Shown piece after piece: positions 25,544 through 33,698 of a DNA stretch of 64,000 nucleotides. The stretch is taken from the NCBI RefSeq assembly GCF_002158905.1, contig NZ_CP021431.1:930001-994000 (forward strand), written 5' to 3'. The translations under genes and the position numbers were made by a program. This stretch comes from Yoonia vestfoldensis (lineage in GTDB: Bacteria > Pseudomonadota > Alphaproteobacteria > Rhodobacterales > Rhodobacteraceae). Position 1 is the stretch's first letter, and the number at the start of each line of letters is the position of its first letter. The notes below the pieces were generated by a model. That model did not search any database. It had not been told where the DNA came from and worked only from the letters and a program-made list of their open reading frames with translations.

Positions 25544-25705
25544 TCATGCTTTCGCAATGGCGGCAGTCTGGCGTTGATCTAGCTGTTTTTGCAGCCGCAG
25601 CGCCAGCGCACGCAATTCATCGGACACCGGTTCATCTGCGATCCCCGCCAGAAGATCGCGCAAGAGCGCATCCAGCTGCGGCTCTGGCTTGTCGTGCTGA
25701 TCCAT
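25544..25705 (-). CDS. 53-residue NepR-like candidate anti-sigma protein
   Basis: Two short helices with the spacing of NepR: a QLDALLRDLLAGI helix, then DEPVSDELRALALRLQKQL, matching the NepR layout of a first helix, an acidic-Pro/Val-x-Asp turn and a Leu-rich second helix. NepR proteins (about 50-65 residues) bind EcfG and are normally encoded right beside it. This ORF is 48 bp from the end of the sigma gene but on the opposite strand, whereas nepR is usually upstream in the same operon. AAGGA precedes the ATG at 25705. It could be co-transcribed with the DUF1622 gene. The reading frame is convincing; the function is inference. Confidence 0.6.
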   Translation of the reverse strand: MDQHDKPEPQLDALLRDLLAGIADEPVSDELRALALRLQKQLDQRQTAAIAKA

Positions 25706-25850
25706 GGGCAGGCGTCCTTGTTGCGCGGCTTTTGCGGGATACGGATGATCCGGCGGTCCGGATCACATATGCCGCGCGGCTGCGGCGCCTGCATGGCAGC
25801 CATGTGGCAAGGCCAAGGCCAGTTCTGTCCGGTCCGGACATGACGCAGGG

Positions 25851-26219
25851 TCAATCCTCGTGGCGGTTGCGATTGCGGTTCCAGGGCCAGCGCCCTTCGA
25901 TTTCGACCTCGAGGCTAAAGCTCAGGAAGGTGCGGATCAGCACGATCAGCGCCAGCACCGCCAGGCTGTCGAGTGACGGATCGACAATCACCGTGCCGAT
26001 AATATCGGCGGCGATCAGGAATTCGACGCCGATCAGAATGCTTTTGGCCAATTCTGTGCGGAACCGCTCGAACAGTTTTTCGCCGTCATCACGGCGCAAG
26101 ATGCCGCCGATCACATGGGCCAGCGCGATGGCCGCCCCCAACAGGATCGCCGCAACGCCCGCCGCTTCGAGAACGCGCGCCGCGCCGTCAAGAATTGCAT
26201 GTGACAAGGTGCCAGCCAT
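25851..26219 (-). CDS. DUF1622 membrane protein
   Basis: A 122-residue protein with three hydrophobic helices and the DUF1622 pattern (GAAIALAHVIGG, FRTELAKSILIGVEFLIAADII, VLALIVLIRTFLSFSLEVEIEG). Function of the family is unknown. The start codon lies only 8 bases from the -10 box of the promoter at 26228, so the mRNA would be leaderless or nearly so. It may run on into the NepR-like gene 145 bp downstream, a stretch in which I see no other gene. Confidence 0.87.
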   Translation of the reverse strand: MAGTLSHAILDGAARVLEAAGVAAILLGAAIALAHVIGGILRRDDGEKLFERFRTELAKSILIGVEFLIAADIIGTVIVDPSLDSLAVLALIVLIRTFLSFSLEVEIEGRWPWNRNRNRHED

Positions 26220-26227
26220 GCAGGGCG

Positions 26228-26252
26228 AACGGCTGTGGCATCACATTGTTCC
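26228..26252 (-). promoter_or_regulatory. EcfG-type promoter for DUF1622 (possibly leaderless)
   Basis: Minus strand: GGAAC (26252-26248), 16-bp spacer, CGTT (26231-26228). Only 8 bases separate the -10 from the ATG at 26219. Confidence 0.6.
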
Positions 26253-26311
26253 GCGCGGCCATGGATCGCGGGCCTGCGCTGGCTGTCACCTCAGGTGGCG
26301 CCCCGGTGCTG

Positions 26312-26542
26312 TCATGACACCCGTGTCACGATCTCGCGGGTGTCGGGCAGCACGAACCTGTCAGGGTCAAGCGGTTCGACCTCTGCGCCATTGCCAAGCA
26401 CATAGCGGTCAATCGTCTTATGCCGTGCTTCCATCGCCAAAGTGGCGCTGGTCCGGTCGGCGCGTGATTGTTTGATCACGGATAATGTTTCACCAGACCG
26501 ACCGACACATGAAATCACACTGATATTTTTCCAGTCACTCAT
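26312..26542 (-). CDS. Hypothetical 76-residue protein
   Basis: A small soluble protein with a beta-rich N-terminus (WKNISVISCVGRSGETLSVI) and a segment on Arg-rich and Glu-Pro turns; no membrane helix. AAAGGG stands before the ATG. No EcfG-type box precedes it. The 207 bp upstream (26543-26750) hold only the promoter of the next rightward gene. Family not recognised. Confidence 0.6.
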   Translation of the reverse strand: MSDWKNISVISCVGRSGETLSVIKQSRADRTSATLAMEARHKTIDRYVLGNGAEVEPLDPDRFVLPDTREIVTRVS

Positions 26543-26697
26543 CGTGGTGCCCTTTCCAGTTTCAACACAACCAGACCATCATGTAATCGTGATTCATGAC
26601 AGCGCTTTGAAGCGGCTGTCATTGCCTCGGCGGAAAATGGCTGGTGTCGGAATTGCGCGCGAAAGTGATGCAACCCCGTTTCCCGCCAATGCCAACG

Positions 26698-26722
26698 GGA
26701 ACTGTTATGCGCCCCGCACGTT
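26698..26722 (+). promoter_or_regulatory. EcfG-type promoter for 81-residue hydrophilic protein
   Basis: GGAAC 26698-26702, 16-bp spacer, CGTT 26719-26722, a perfect match, 28 bp before the ATG at 26751. Confidence 0.72.
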
Positions 26723-26750
26723 GCCTTTTATCACAGCAAAGGAGCGCGAT

Positions 26751-26996
26751 ATGACCCATTCCCATGGCAACGACGACCAGCCGCAAAAAGAGCGCGGCCT
26801 TCCCGGCACGCCCGCGCATCAGCGCGAGGATCAGCCGCTGAAAGAAATGAACGAAGACCCCGAAGAATCCCAGGACAGCGAAAACGGGACCGACGATGTC
26901 GCAAAGCAAAACGCGCAGGGCGATCATGCGGGATCAGCGCATGACCCTGCGGCCTTTCATCCCGGCGGGTCTGCGCGGCCCGATGTGGAAAAGTGA
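26751..26996 (+). CDS. 81-residue hydrophilic, probably disordered protein
   Basis: Extremely hydrophilic (His, Asp, Glu, Gln, Pro and Gly make up most of it) with no hydrophobic core, like hydrophilin or LEA-type desiccation proteins. AAAGGAG precedes the ATG, and an exact EcfG-type promoter stands upstream. The resemblance to hydrophilins is in composition only. Confidence 0.72.
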   Translation: MTHSHGNDDQPQKERGLPGTPAHQREDQPLKEMNEDPEESQDSENGTDDVAKQNAQGDHAGSAHDPAAFHPGGSARPDVEK

Positions 26997-27096
26997 CGTG
27001 GACAAGTGACGCGTCTTGCCCCCGCCTTGGCCAGATGCGGCGGGATCACCCCTATCGCGGCCCGCAAAGCTGCGCCGTCAGGACGGATAAGCCATC

Positions 27097-28470
27097 ATGA
27101 CCGGATCAGAAACTGCGCAGGATTGCATCCGCTTGGCCGACCGGCCCGTGGTGGTCTTTTTGCGCGCGGCGATCTGGCTGCTGGCAGGGCTGGCGGTGAT
27201 TGCGCTGCCTTTCGCCGTGATCATCACCAGCCGCGACCTGCCCGCCCCGGTTGCGCTGCTGTGGGATTTCGCGATGGGCTGCGGCTTTGCCGCGCTGGCG
27301 CTGGCGGCGGTGCAATTCGCGCTGACCGGCCGGATCAAACTGCTGACTGCCCCGTTCGGGGCCGATATCATCTATGTCTTTCATCGCTTTCTTAGCTGGG
27401 GTGTTTTGGGCCTGATGCTGCTGCATTTCGCGGTGCTTTATATCTGGTATCAACCCGCCTTGGGCGATCTGAACCCGCTGAGCGCGCGTTGGGAACTGAC
27501 AATCGGGCGGTTCGCGCTGGCCTGTTTCGTGCTGCTGATCGTGACCTCCGAGCTGCGCAAATGGCTGCGGCTGGATTATCATTGGTGGCGCGTGATGCAT
27601 GTCGCGCTGGCGGTTGCGGGCTTTGCCGCTGCCGTGGCGCATGTGCTGGGGGTTGGCAAATATACCGGGGCCGATCAAACCCGCGCCCTGTGGCTGGGGG
27701 TGACGCTGGTCTGGGCGGGGTTCATCCTGTGGGCGCGGCTGCTGCGTCCGGCGATCCTGTGGCGCAATGCCTGGCGGGTGACACGCAATAGCGCGGAACG
27801 CGGCGGGGTGCATCGGCTGACCCTGCGCCCCGAAGGCCGCCCGCTGCGCGCTTGGAAAGCCGGGCAATTCGCTTGGCTGTCGATCGGCGATACGCCCTGG
27901 GCGATGAAAGAGCATCCGTTCACCATTGCCACCGCCCCCGAGCTTGGCCCCGAGATCGCCTTTGCGATCAAGCCATTGGGCGACGATTCCGAACGGCTGA
28001 CCAAGGTCAAACCGGGCAGCCGCGCCTATGTCGACGGCCCTTTCGGCACCTTCTCGGTTGATCGCGAGGCCGATGCCGCCGGTTTCGTGATGATCGCAGG
28101 CGGTGTCGGGATCACGCCGGTGATCGCCAATCTGACGGCGTTGCAGGCCCGCAACGACCCGCGCCCGGTGATCCTGATCTATGCCAATCCGACGCTGGAG
28201 GCGGCGCCTTTTCGCGAAGAGCTGGATGCGCTGGCCGCAAGGATGAACCTGACCGTCGTGCATGTTCTTGAAACCCCGCCTGCCGATTGGCGCGGCGAAA
28301 GCGGCTATATCGACGGCGATCTGCTGGCGCGCCATCTGCCGGAACAAACGCGGCATTGGCCGCATATGCTTTGTGGTCCGGCACCGATGCTTGATGCCAC
28401 CACCGCCGCCTTGCGCCAAAGTGGCGTCAGCGCGCGGCGGATCAGTTTTGAAATTTTCGAAATGGTGTGA
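27097..28470 (+). CDS. Ferric-reductase-like flavocytochrome
   Basis: A 457-residue membrane oxidoreductase. About six N-terminal helices hold the haem-binding His residues (FHRFLSW, LLHFAVLY, HWWRVMHVAL, AVAHVLG). An FAD domain (KEHPFTIATAPE) and an NAD(P) domain with GGVGITPVIANL and LCGPAPML follow. This is the COG4097-type ferric reductase/NADPH-oxidase-like family, which passes electrons from cytoplasmic NAD(P)H across the membrane to Fe(III), oxygen or an unknown acceptor. It is followed by a small membrane ORF three bases after the stop. Confidence 0.9.
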   Translation: MTGSETAQDCIRLADRPVVVFLRAAIWLLAGLAVIALPFAVIITSRDLPAPVALLWDFAMGCGFAALALAAVQFALTGRIKLLTAPFGADIIYVFHRFLSWGVLGLMLLHFAVLYIWYQPALGDLNPLSARWELTIGRFALACFVLLIVTSELRKWLRLDYHWWRVMHVALAVAGFAAAVAHVLGVGKYTGADQTRALWLGVTLVWAGFILWARLLRPAILWRNAWRVTRNSAERGGVHRLTLRPEGRPLRAWKAGQFAWLSIGDTPWAMKEHPFTIATAPELGPEIAFAIKPLGDDSERLTKVKPGSRAYVDGPFGTFSVDREADAAGFVMIAGGVGITPVIANLTALQARNDPRPVILIYANPTLEAAPFREELDALAARMNLTVVHVLETPPADWRGESGYIDGDLLARHLPEQTRHWPHMLCGPAPMLDATTAALRQSGVSARRISFEIFEMV

Positions 28471-28473
28471 CGG

Positions 28474-28638
28474 ATGCGACAGACCTATGCCCGCCTGCTG
28501 GCCTTGGCCTTGATCATGCTGGCGCTGCTTCTGGCGCTTGGTTTTGCGGCCTATGTCAATGCGGCCACCCCGCCGCATGCGGCCTCGCTGGGATTTTTTC
28601 GGGGCATGGCCGGAACATGGCCGGGGCCTTGGTGTTGA
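28474..28638 (+). CDS. 54-residue single-helix membrane protein
   Basis: Begins MRQTYARLLALALIML, one hydrophobic helix to about residue 30, then a short polar tail. The ATG lies 3 bp after the stop of the flavocytochrome gene, so translation is probably coupled; the ribosome site is weak. The 3' end overlaps the EcfG-type promoter at 28612. Possibly a small partner of the flavocytochrome. Confidence 0.5.
   Translation: MRQTYARLLALALIMLALLLALGFAAYVNAATPPHAASLGFFRGMAGTWPGPWC
28612..28636 (+). promoter_or_regulatory. EcfG-type promoter for Pro/Asp-rich protein
   Basis: GGAAC 28612-28616, 16-bp spacer, TGTT 28633-28636, 48 bp before the ATG at 28685. The weaker -10 lowers confidence. Confidence 0.45.
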
Positions 28639-28684
28639 CCCCGTAACCCGCCGCAAGGGGGATGATCCTCGCAAAGGAGCTGCT

Positions 28685-28888
28685 ATGCCTGTTATGTTTT
28701 CCCGCCCCGCGCCAAGCGATCTGCCGCCCAACGACCTGCCACCGCCGCAGGAACGGCCAGATCCCGATCCCGATCCCGATCACTTTCCTGACCCGATGCC
28801 CGACCCGGACCCCGGTGACGTGCCGCCTGATACGCGGCCACCGCCGCCGCACCCCGGTGATCCGACACCGCCCCTGCGCGCGGTCTAG
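28685..28888 (+). CDS. 67-residue Pro/Asp-rich low-complexity protein
   Basis: About half Pro and Asp, including a PDPDPDPDHFPDPMPDPD run, with no hydrophobic segment. AAAGGAG stands before the ATG, and the cytochrome gene starts 3 bp after its stop. The composition suggests a disordered peptide; function unknown. Confidence 0.6.
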   Translation: MPVMFSRPAPSDLPPNDLPPPQERPDPDPDPDHFPDPMPDPDPGDVPPDTRPPPPHPGDPTPPLRAV

Positions 28889-28891
28889 GGC

Positions 28892-30352
28892 ATGACGGAA
28901 CGGCGTGCCTTTCAGCTGCCCTCGGGCAAGGCTTTGGCTTTGGCTGCGGCTGGTTTTGTCGCCATCGCAGCACTGCCTGCGGTCGCACAGCCCGATGCGC
29001 CCAAGGATGCCGCGATGGCGCAGATCGCGCGCGGTGCCTATGTCGCGCGGGCTGCGGGCTGCATGTCCTGCCACGCAGAGGATCTGTCCGGCGGCTATGC
29101 GGTCGAAACCCCGATGGGCACCATCGTCGCCAGCAATATCAGCCCCTCTATCCGCTATGGCACGGGCGATTACAGCCGCGATGATCTGGCCGATGTGCTG
29201 CGCAAGGGTGTGGCCCCCGACAGGCGGCTTTATCCGGCGATGCCATATGCGTCCTATCGGGGCATGCGTGATGCCGATATCGACGATCTTTACGTCTGGT
29301 TGCAGGCCCAGGACCCGGTCGAGCGCCCGACAGAGGCCCAGACCGATCTGCCGTTCCCGTTCAATATCCGCACCGGGGTGCTGGCCTGGAACTGGCTGCA
29401 GCTGGATACGCGCAATCTGCCGCAAAGCGATGATCCCATCCTGGCACGGGGGGCCTATCTGGTGAACCATCTGGGGCATTGCGGGGAATGTCATACCCCG
29501 CGCGATGATCTGTTCGGGATGCGCGACGATCTTTATCTTGCGGGCGCAACCATGGACGGCTGGCATGCGCCCAATCTGACCGGCGATCCTGTGACCGGGC
29601 TGGGTGAATGGTCCGCGCAGGATCTGATTGATTATCTGGGGCGCGGACAGGCCGCCGACAGGGTGCAGGCCGCAGGGCCGATGGCGGATGTCGTGCAACA
29701 TGCAACGCGCCACTTGCATCAGGACGACCTTGCCGCGATGGCGGCTTATCTCAAGGCACTTGCGCCGATCCCGCGCGGCAATCAGCAGATGCCGGTTCTG
29801 CTGCCAGAGCCTGCGCGGCGCGATCCGGTCTATCGCTATGGCCAGATCCGCGCAGAAATGGAGGCGGCGCTGGGCCGCGCCGATCTGACGCCGCCTGAAC
29901 AGCTCTATCTTGCCAATTGCGCCGCCTGTCACGGGGTCAGCGGGCAAGGGCAGGCGCAGGCCTATTACCCGCCGCTTCAGCAGAATGCGGCATTGCGCCG
30001 AACCGATCCGATGAACCTGTTGCAGGTGCTGCTGCACGGCGTGCCTGCGGGCAAATTGCACGGCGCGCCCGCGATGCCGGGTTTTGCCAATGAGCTATCG
30101 GCTGCGCAGATCGCGATGCTGGCCAATTACACGCGCACGACCTTTGGCGATCACGCTGACAGCGATGTGACCGCGGCCGATGTGACGCGGATCGCGGCTT
30201 TTGCGCCGCCGATGTCGCCCGCCTTGCGGATGCTGCAAATCGGGGCCTGGGTCGGCGTTGCGCTGCTGCTGATCCTTGTGCTGCTGGCGGGTTGGTGGCT
30301 GCTGCGCCGCCGTCGCCGCCACTTGCGCGCGGCAGAAAGGACAAAACCATGA
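28892..30352 (+). CDS. Membrane-anchored triheme cytochrome c (dehydrogenase subunit type)
   Basis: A 486-residue protein with a signal segment (about 10-32) and three c-type haem sites, C57-x2-C60-H61, C197-x2-C200-H201 and C343-x2-C346-H347, then a C-terminal membrane helix (449-471) and a basic end. Haem spacing and length match the cytochrome subunits of membrane alcohol, gluconate and aldehyde dehydrogenases, which pass electrons from a periplasmic enzyme to quinone. Here the partner is the flavin enzyme encoded next, overlapping by 4 bp (ATGA). Confidence 0.92.
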   Translation: MTERRAFQLPSGKALALAAAGFVAIAALPAVAQPDAPKDAAMAQIARGAYVARAAGCMSCHAEDLSGGYAVETPMGTIVASNISPSIRYGTGDYSRDDLADVLRKGVAPDRRLYPAMPYASYRGMRDADIDDLYVWLQAQDPVERPTEAQTDLPFPFNIRTGVLAWNWLQLDTRNLPQSDDPILARGAYLVNHLGHCGECHTPRDDLFGMRDDLYLAGATMDGWHAPNLTGDPVTGLGEWSAQDLIDYLGRGQAADRVQAAGPMADVVQHATRHLHQDDLAAMAAYLKALAPIPRGNQQMPVLLPEPARRDPVYRYGQIRAEMEAALGRADLTPPEQLYLANCAACHGVSGQGQAQAYYPPLQQNAALRRTDPMNLLQVLLHGVPAGKLHGAPAMPGFANELSAAQIAMLANYTRTTFGDHADSDVTAADVTRIAAFAPPMSPALRMLQIGAWVGVALLLILVLLAGWWLLRRRRRHLRAAERTKP

Positions 30353-31947
30353 CATCATTCACCCCGACCCGCCGCCAATTGCTGACCATGATCGGTCAGG
30401 TCGCAGGCAGTGCGGCGATGTATCAGGCGATGACCAGCCTGGGGTTCGCGCAGGATTCGGGCTATACCCAGCCCATCCGCCTGCAAGGGCCACGGCAAGG
30501 GCGGCGTGTCCTGATCCTGGGCGCTGGTGTCGCGGGCATGAGCGCGGCCTATGAGCTGCGCCAGGCCGGCTATGAGGTGAAGATCCTCGAATATCAGGAC
30601 CGCCACGGCGGCCGCTGCCTGACCATCCGTGGCGGTGACCGCTTTACCGAAATGGGCGGGCATGAAATCACCTGCGATTTCGAAAGCGACGGCTATTTCA
30701 ACCCCGGCCCGTGGCGGCTGCCGGTGCATCATCGCGCGGTCATGGAATATTGCAGGCGGCTGGGCGTGCCGTTGCAGCCTTTCATCATCAAGAACAACAA
30801 GGCATTCCTGCATGCGCCCGATGCTTTCGGGGGCCAGCCGCAGCGGGTGGGCCATGTCGAAAAGGATATGCGCGGGCATATCGCGGAATTGCTGGCCAAA
30901 TCGCTGGATCAGCGCCATCTGGACGATATGGTCACCCATGAGGACCGCGAAAAGCTGCTGGAAGGCTTGCAGGCATGGGGTGTGCTGAACAAGGATCTGC
31001 GCTATCGGGCCAGCGATGATCTGGGCGGCGTGCGCGGCTGGGATGTGCGCCCGCCGGGGGGCTTGATGCCCGACAAGCGCCCGTCAGAACCGGTCGATCT
31101 ATCGCCGCTGCTGCAATCGGGGCTTTGGGATCAGCTGTTCAATTTCAACGGCTATTCATTCGAGCCGCCGATGTTCGAACCTGTGGGCGGCATGGACGCA
31201 ATCGCCGATGCCTTCGCGCGCGAGGTCGAAGAGGTGATCCAGCTGGGCGCGCGTGTCACCCGCATCGCGCAGGAGGATGACGGCGTCACCGTCACCTATG
31301 AGGATGCCAATCGTGGCGGGTCCATCCAGCAAGAAACCGCCGATTGGTGCATCTGCACGATCCCGCTGTCGGTTCTGGCCCAGATCGAGGTGCAATGCAG
31401 TGACCGGATGCAAAAGGCCATTGCCGCCGTGCCCTATGCCTCGGCCTTCAAGGTCGCGCTGGAATTCCGGCGCCGGTTCTGGGAACAGGATGATTGGATC
31501 ATGGGCGGGATCAGCTATACCGACCTGCCGCTGGTGCAGATTGCCTATCCCAATTACGGCTTTATGACCGATGGGCCTGCGGTCTTGCAGGCGGCCTATG
31601 ATACCTCGACCGCGGGGCGCAATTTCACCTATTCCTGGTCCAGCATGACCCCGCAGGAACGGATCGAGGCAGCCTTTGCCCTGGGCCGGCAGATCCATCC
31701 GCAATATGATGCCGAATTCATGTCCGGCACATCATGGGTCTGGCACCGGGTCGACTGGTCGCTGGGATGTTATGGCCAATGGACCGAGGATCTGCGCGAT
31801 CAGCATTACCGCGCGCTTTGTGAAATCGACAACCGTCTGGTGCTGGCGGGGGAACATTGTTCCGAAATTCCCGCCTGGCTCGAAGGGGCGCTGCTGTCCT
31901 CACTGGATGCGATCAAGCGGCTGGATCAGAGGGAGAATGCAGCATGA
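30349..31947 (+). CDS. Tat-exported flavin amine oxidase family enzyme
   Basis: A 532-residue FAD enzyme. The N-terminus has a twin-arginine motif (R8-R9, TRRQLLTMIG) and an export signal. The dinucleotide fold starts at GAGVAGMSAAYEL (58-70), followed by HGGR. The C-terminus has LVLAGEHCSEIPAWLEGA, the usual FAD-binding end of the monoamine/L-amino-acid oxidase family. Placed between two cytochrome c genes with ATGA overlaps on both sides, it probably acts as a periplasmic dehydrogenase giving electrons to cytochrome c rather than as an H2O2-forming oxidase. The substrate is unknown. Confidence 0.9.
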   Translation: MTSFTPTRRQLLTMIGQVAGSAAMYQAMTSLGFAQDSGYTQPIRLQGPRQGRRVLILGAGVAGMSAAYELRQAGYEVKILEYQDRHGGRCLTIRGGDRFTEMGGHEITCDFESDGYFNPGPWRLPVHHRAVMEYCRRLGVPLQPFIIKNNKAFLHAPDAFGGQPQRVGHVEKDMRGHIAELLAKSLDQRHLDDMVTHEDREKLLEGLQAWGVLNKDLRYRASDDLGGVRGWDVRPPGGLMPDKRPSEPVDLSPLLQSGLWDQLFNFNGYSFEPPMFEPVGGMDAIADAFAREVEEVIQLGARVTRIAQEDDGVTVTYEDANRGGSIQQETADWCICTIPLSVLAQIEVQCSDRMQKAIAAVPYASAFKVALEFRRRFWEQDDWIMGGISYTDLPLVQIAYPNYGFMTDGPAVLQAAYDTSTAGRNFTYSWSSMTPQERIEAAFALGRQIHPQYDAEFMSGTSWVWHRVDWSLGCYGQWTEDLRDQHYRALCEIDNRLVLAGEHCSEIPAWLEGALLSSLDAIKRLDQRENAA

Positions 31948-32402
31948 GCGCGCGCCAGCTTTGTGCCTTGTTTGCGATGATGGCCGCCTTGGGCACGGCC
32001 AAGGATGCGCGCGCCCAAGACCAGCCCGGCGATCCGGTCGCGGACCTGCTGGCGCGGTTTTCCGACCAGCCGGGGCCGTTCACCCAGACCGACGGGGCGG
32101 CGCTTTATCGCACGATCTGCCAGGCCTGCCACATGCCCGATGGGGAAGGGGCGGCAGGCGCGGGGGCCTATCCGCCGCTGGCGGGCAATCCCAAGATGAA
32201 TTCCAAGCATTTCGTGGCGGGGGTGATCCTGAACGGCTATCACGGCATGCCCGATTTCGCGGCTGAACTGGATGATGCGCAGGTCGCGGCGCTGACCGAT
32301 TATGTGCGCATGGCGTTGGGCAACGCCTATCAGGACCCGATCACGCCCGATCAGGTTTCCGCCTTGCGCCCGCCTGACGGGGGCGACAGCACCGGCCATT
32401 AG
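31944..32402 (+). CDS. Monohaem cytochrome c
   Basis: A 152-residue protein with a signal peptide (cleaved after about residue 24, ARA-QD) and one haem site, C59-x2-C62-H63. The distal Met is probably in HGMPDF. It overlaps the flavin enzyme gene (ATGA) and is the third part of the unit, either an electron acceptor or a shuttle to an oxidase. The fold matches class I cytochromes. Confidence 0.9.
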   Translation: MSARQLCALFAMMAALGTAKDARAQDQPGDPVADLLARFSDQPGPFTQTDGAALYRTICQACHMPDGEGAAGAGAYPPLAGNPKMNSKHFVAGVILNGYHGMPDFAAELDDAQVAALTDYVRMALGNAYQDPITPDQVSALRPPDGGDSTGH

Positions 32403-32429
32403 GGGGACGTGCGGCGGGCAGCGACCAGC

Positions 32430-33413
32430 CTAGCGCATCGAATATCCCGCCGCCCTGATCCGGTTGCGGATCGCGCGTTCATGCGGTGGCAGGTTGGCCC
32501 TGTCGAACAGGGCGCGCACTTTCTGGCCTTGCCCCTGATAGACCATCCGCTTGAACGGCATATGCTGGCGCAGGTGTTTCTTGATCTTGTTGGGCGCGCA
32601 GACCTGTTCCAGTGCCGCGATCTGCGCATCAGAGCCGCGCGCATAAAGCAGCGGCAACAGCCGGTAATGGCAGCTCAGATCACCATCCAGCCCCGCCAGC
32701 GCCGCATCCGGCCTGCCGCCGCCAAAGCTGTGGATCACCAGCGGCAAAGCCACCTGATCAAGCCAGGGATCAAGCGGCTGGATCACCAGTTCGGGCGGCG
32801 GCGCAGCGCGGATCGCCACCGCGTAATCGGTGAACCGCTCGCCAAAAGCAGCCGGATCAGCCCCGAAGAACCAGCCCGCGTTAAAGTAGAGATAGCGTTT
32901 CCAGAATTCATCGGGCTGCGACAGATCCAGCGATGACGCGAAATCCAGCCCGAATTTGTCATAAAGCGATTTCCAGATCGCGGTATAGCCGGGCCAATAC
33001 AATTCCTCGACCGGCCAGGTGCCTGTGCGGTTCATCGAGGCGGCAGGGCGCGTGAAATCAAAGGGCAGGGCGCTGATATCGCCGGTGATCAGCGTATCGC
33101 TGTCGAAAAACACGAATGGGTCGCCCGCAGGCAGGACCTGCAACCCTTCGATCTTGTTGCCATGCGGATAGCTTTGCCCGAAATGGCGCGCGGGGAAGGG
33201 GATCACCTCGGCCCCCAGATCTGTCAGCGCGGCCTTGATATCGGGGGTCATGCGCGGATCATCCTGCCACAAAGGCCCCGGCTGCGGTTCCGCCACGATC
33301 ATCCGCCGGGCAAACCCCGGCGCATGGGCGCGCAGGCTGGCCACAAAGACCAGCGCTTCGTATTGCAGCCGCCCGCCCTGACCCACGATCATGATATTGA
33401 ACGGCTGCGGCAT
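32430..33413 (-). CDS. Glycosyltransferase-like hypothetical protein
   Basis: A 327-residue protein. It starts with a FNIMIVGQGGRLQYEALVF strand-helix and has PFVFFDSDTLITGD, a D-x-D-like motif in the setting of GT-A glycosyltransferases of the GT8 type. Similar proteins of unknown function are common in Rhodobacterales. The ATG at 33413 has AGGA six bases upstream; a GTG five codons earlier is possible. Donor and acceptor cannot be inferred. Confidence 0.75.
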   Translation of the reverse strand: MPQPFNIMIVGQGGRLQYEALVFVASLRAHAPGFARRMIVAEPQPGPLWQDDPRMTPDIKAALTDLGAEVIPFPARHFGQSYPHGNKIEGLQVLPAGDPFVFFDSDTLITGDISALPFDFTRPAASMNRTGTWPVEELYWPGYTAIWKSLYDKFGLDFASSLDLSQPDEFWKRYLYFNAGWFFGADPAAFGERFTDYAVAIRAAPPPELVIQPLDPWLDQVALPLVIHSFGGGRPDAALAGLDGDLSCHYRLLPLLYARGSDAQIAALEQVCAPNKIKKHLRQHMPFKRMVYQGQGQKVRALFDRANLPPHERAIRNRIRAAGYSMR

Positions 33414-33489
33414 GGGGAATCCTGACACTCTTTACCCGCTTTTCCTAAGAGAAAAGGCGCTGTCGCAACAATAGGGAAAAAGGGTAAAG

Positions 33490-33573
33490 TGGTGGGCGAC
33501 CCAGGAATCGAACCTGGCGTGCGTCTCCGCGAGGGAGTTACAGTCCCCTGCCACACCTTGCGGCCTGTCGCCC
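33490..33573 (-). tRNA. tRNA-Tyr (GTA)
   Basis: Read on the minus strand, GGGCGAC pairs with GTCGCCC as the acceptor stem, the anticodon loop is CTGTAAC (GTA), there is a long class II variable arm, GGTTCGATTCC forms the T-loop, and the CCA end is encoded. It is divergent from rlmB. Confidence 0.95.
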
Positions 33574-33698
33574 ACTGCGGCGGTGATTACCTGCGGCCCC
33601 GATTGGCGTCAACAGCAAAAGTCGCGGCTTTCGGCCTGCCTCTTCACAGCGCGGGCAATGTCGCGTATCGGCTAGCAAAAGCAAGGACGGGTGCCAAA

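Noticed and set aside
26442..26750. Upstream extension of the hydrophilic protein frame
   Set aside because: It overlaps the start region of the leftward 76-residue gene and the EcfG-type promoter; the ATG at 26751 has the only good ribosome site.
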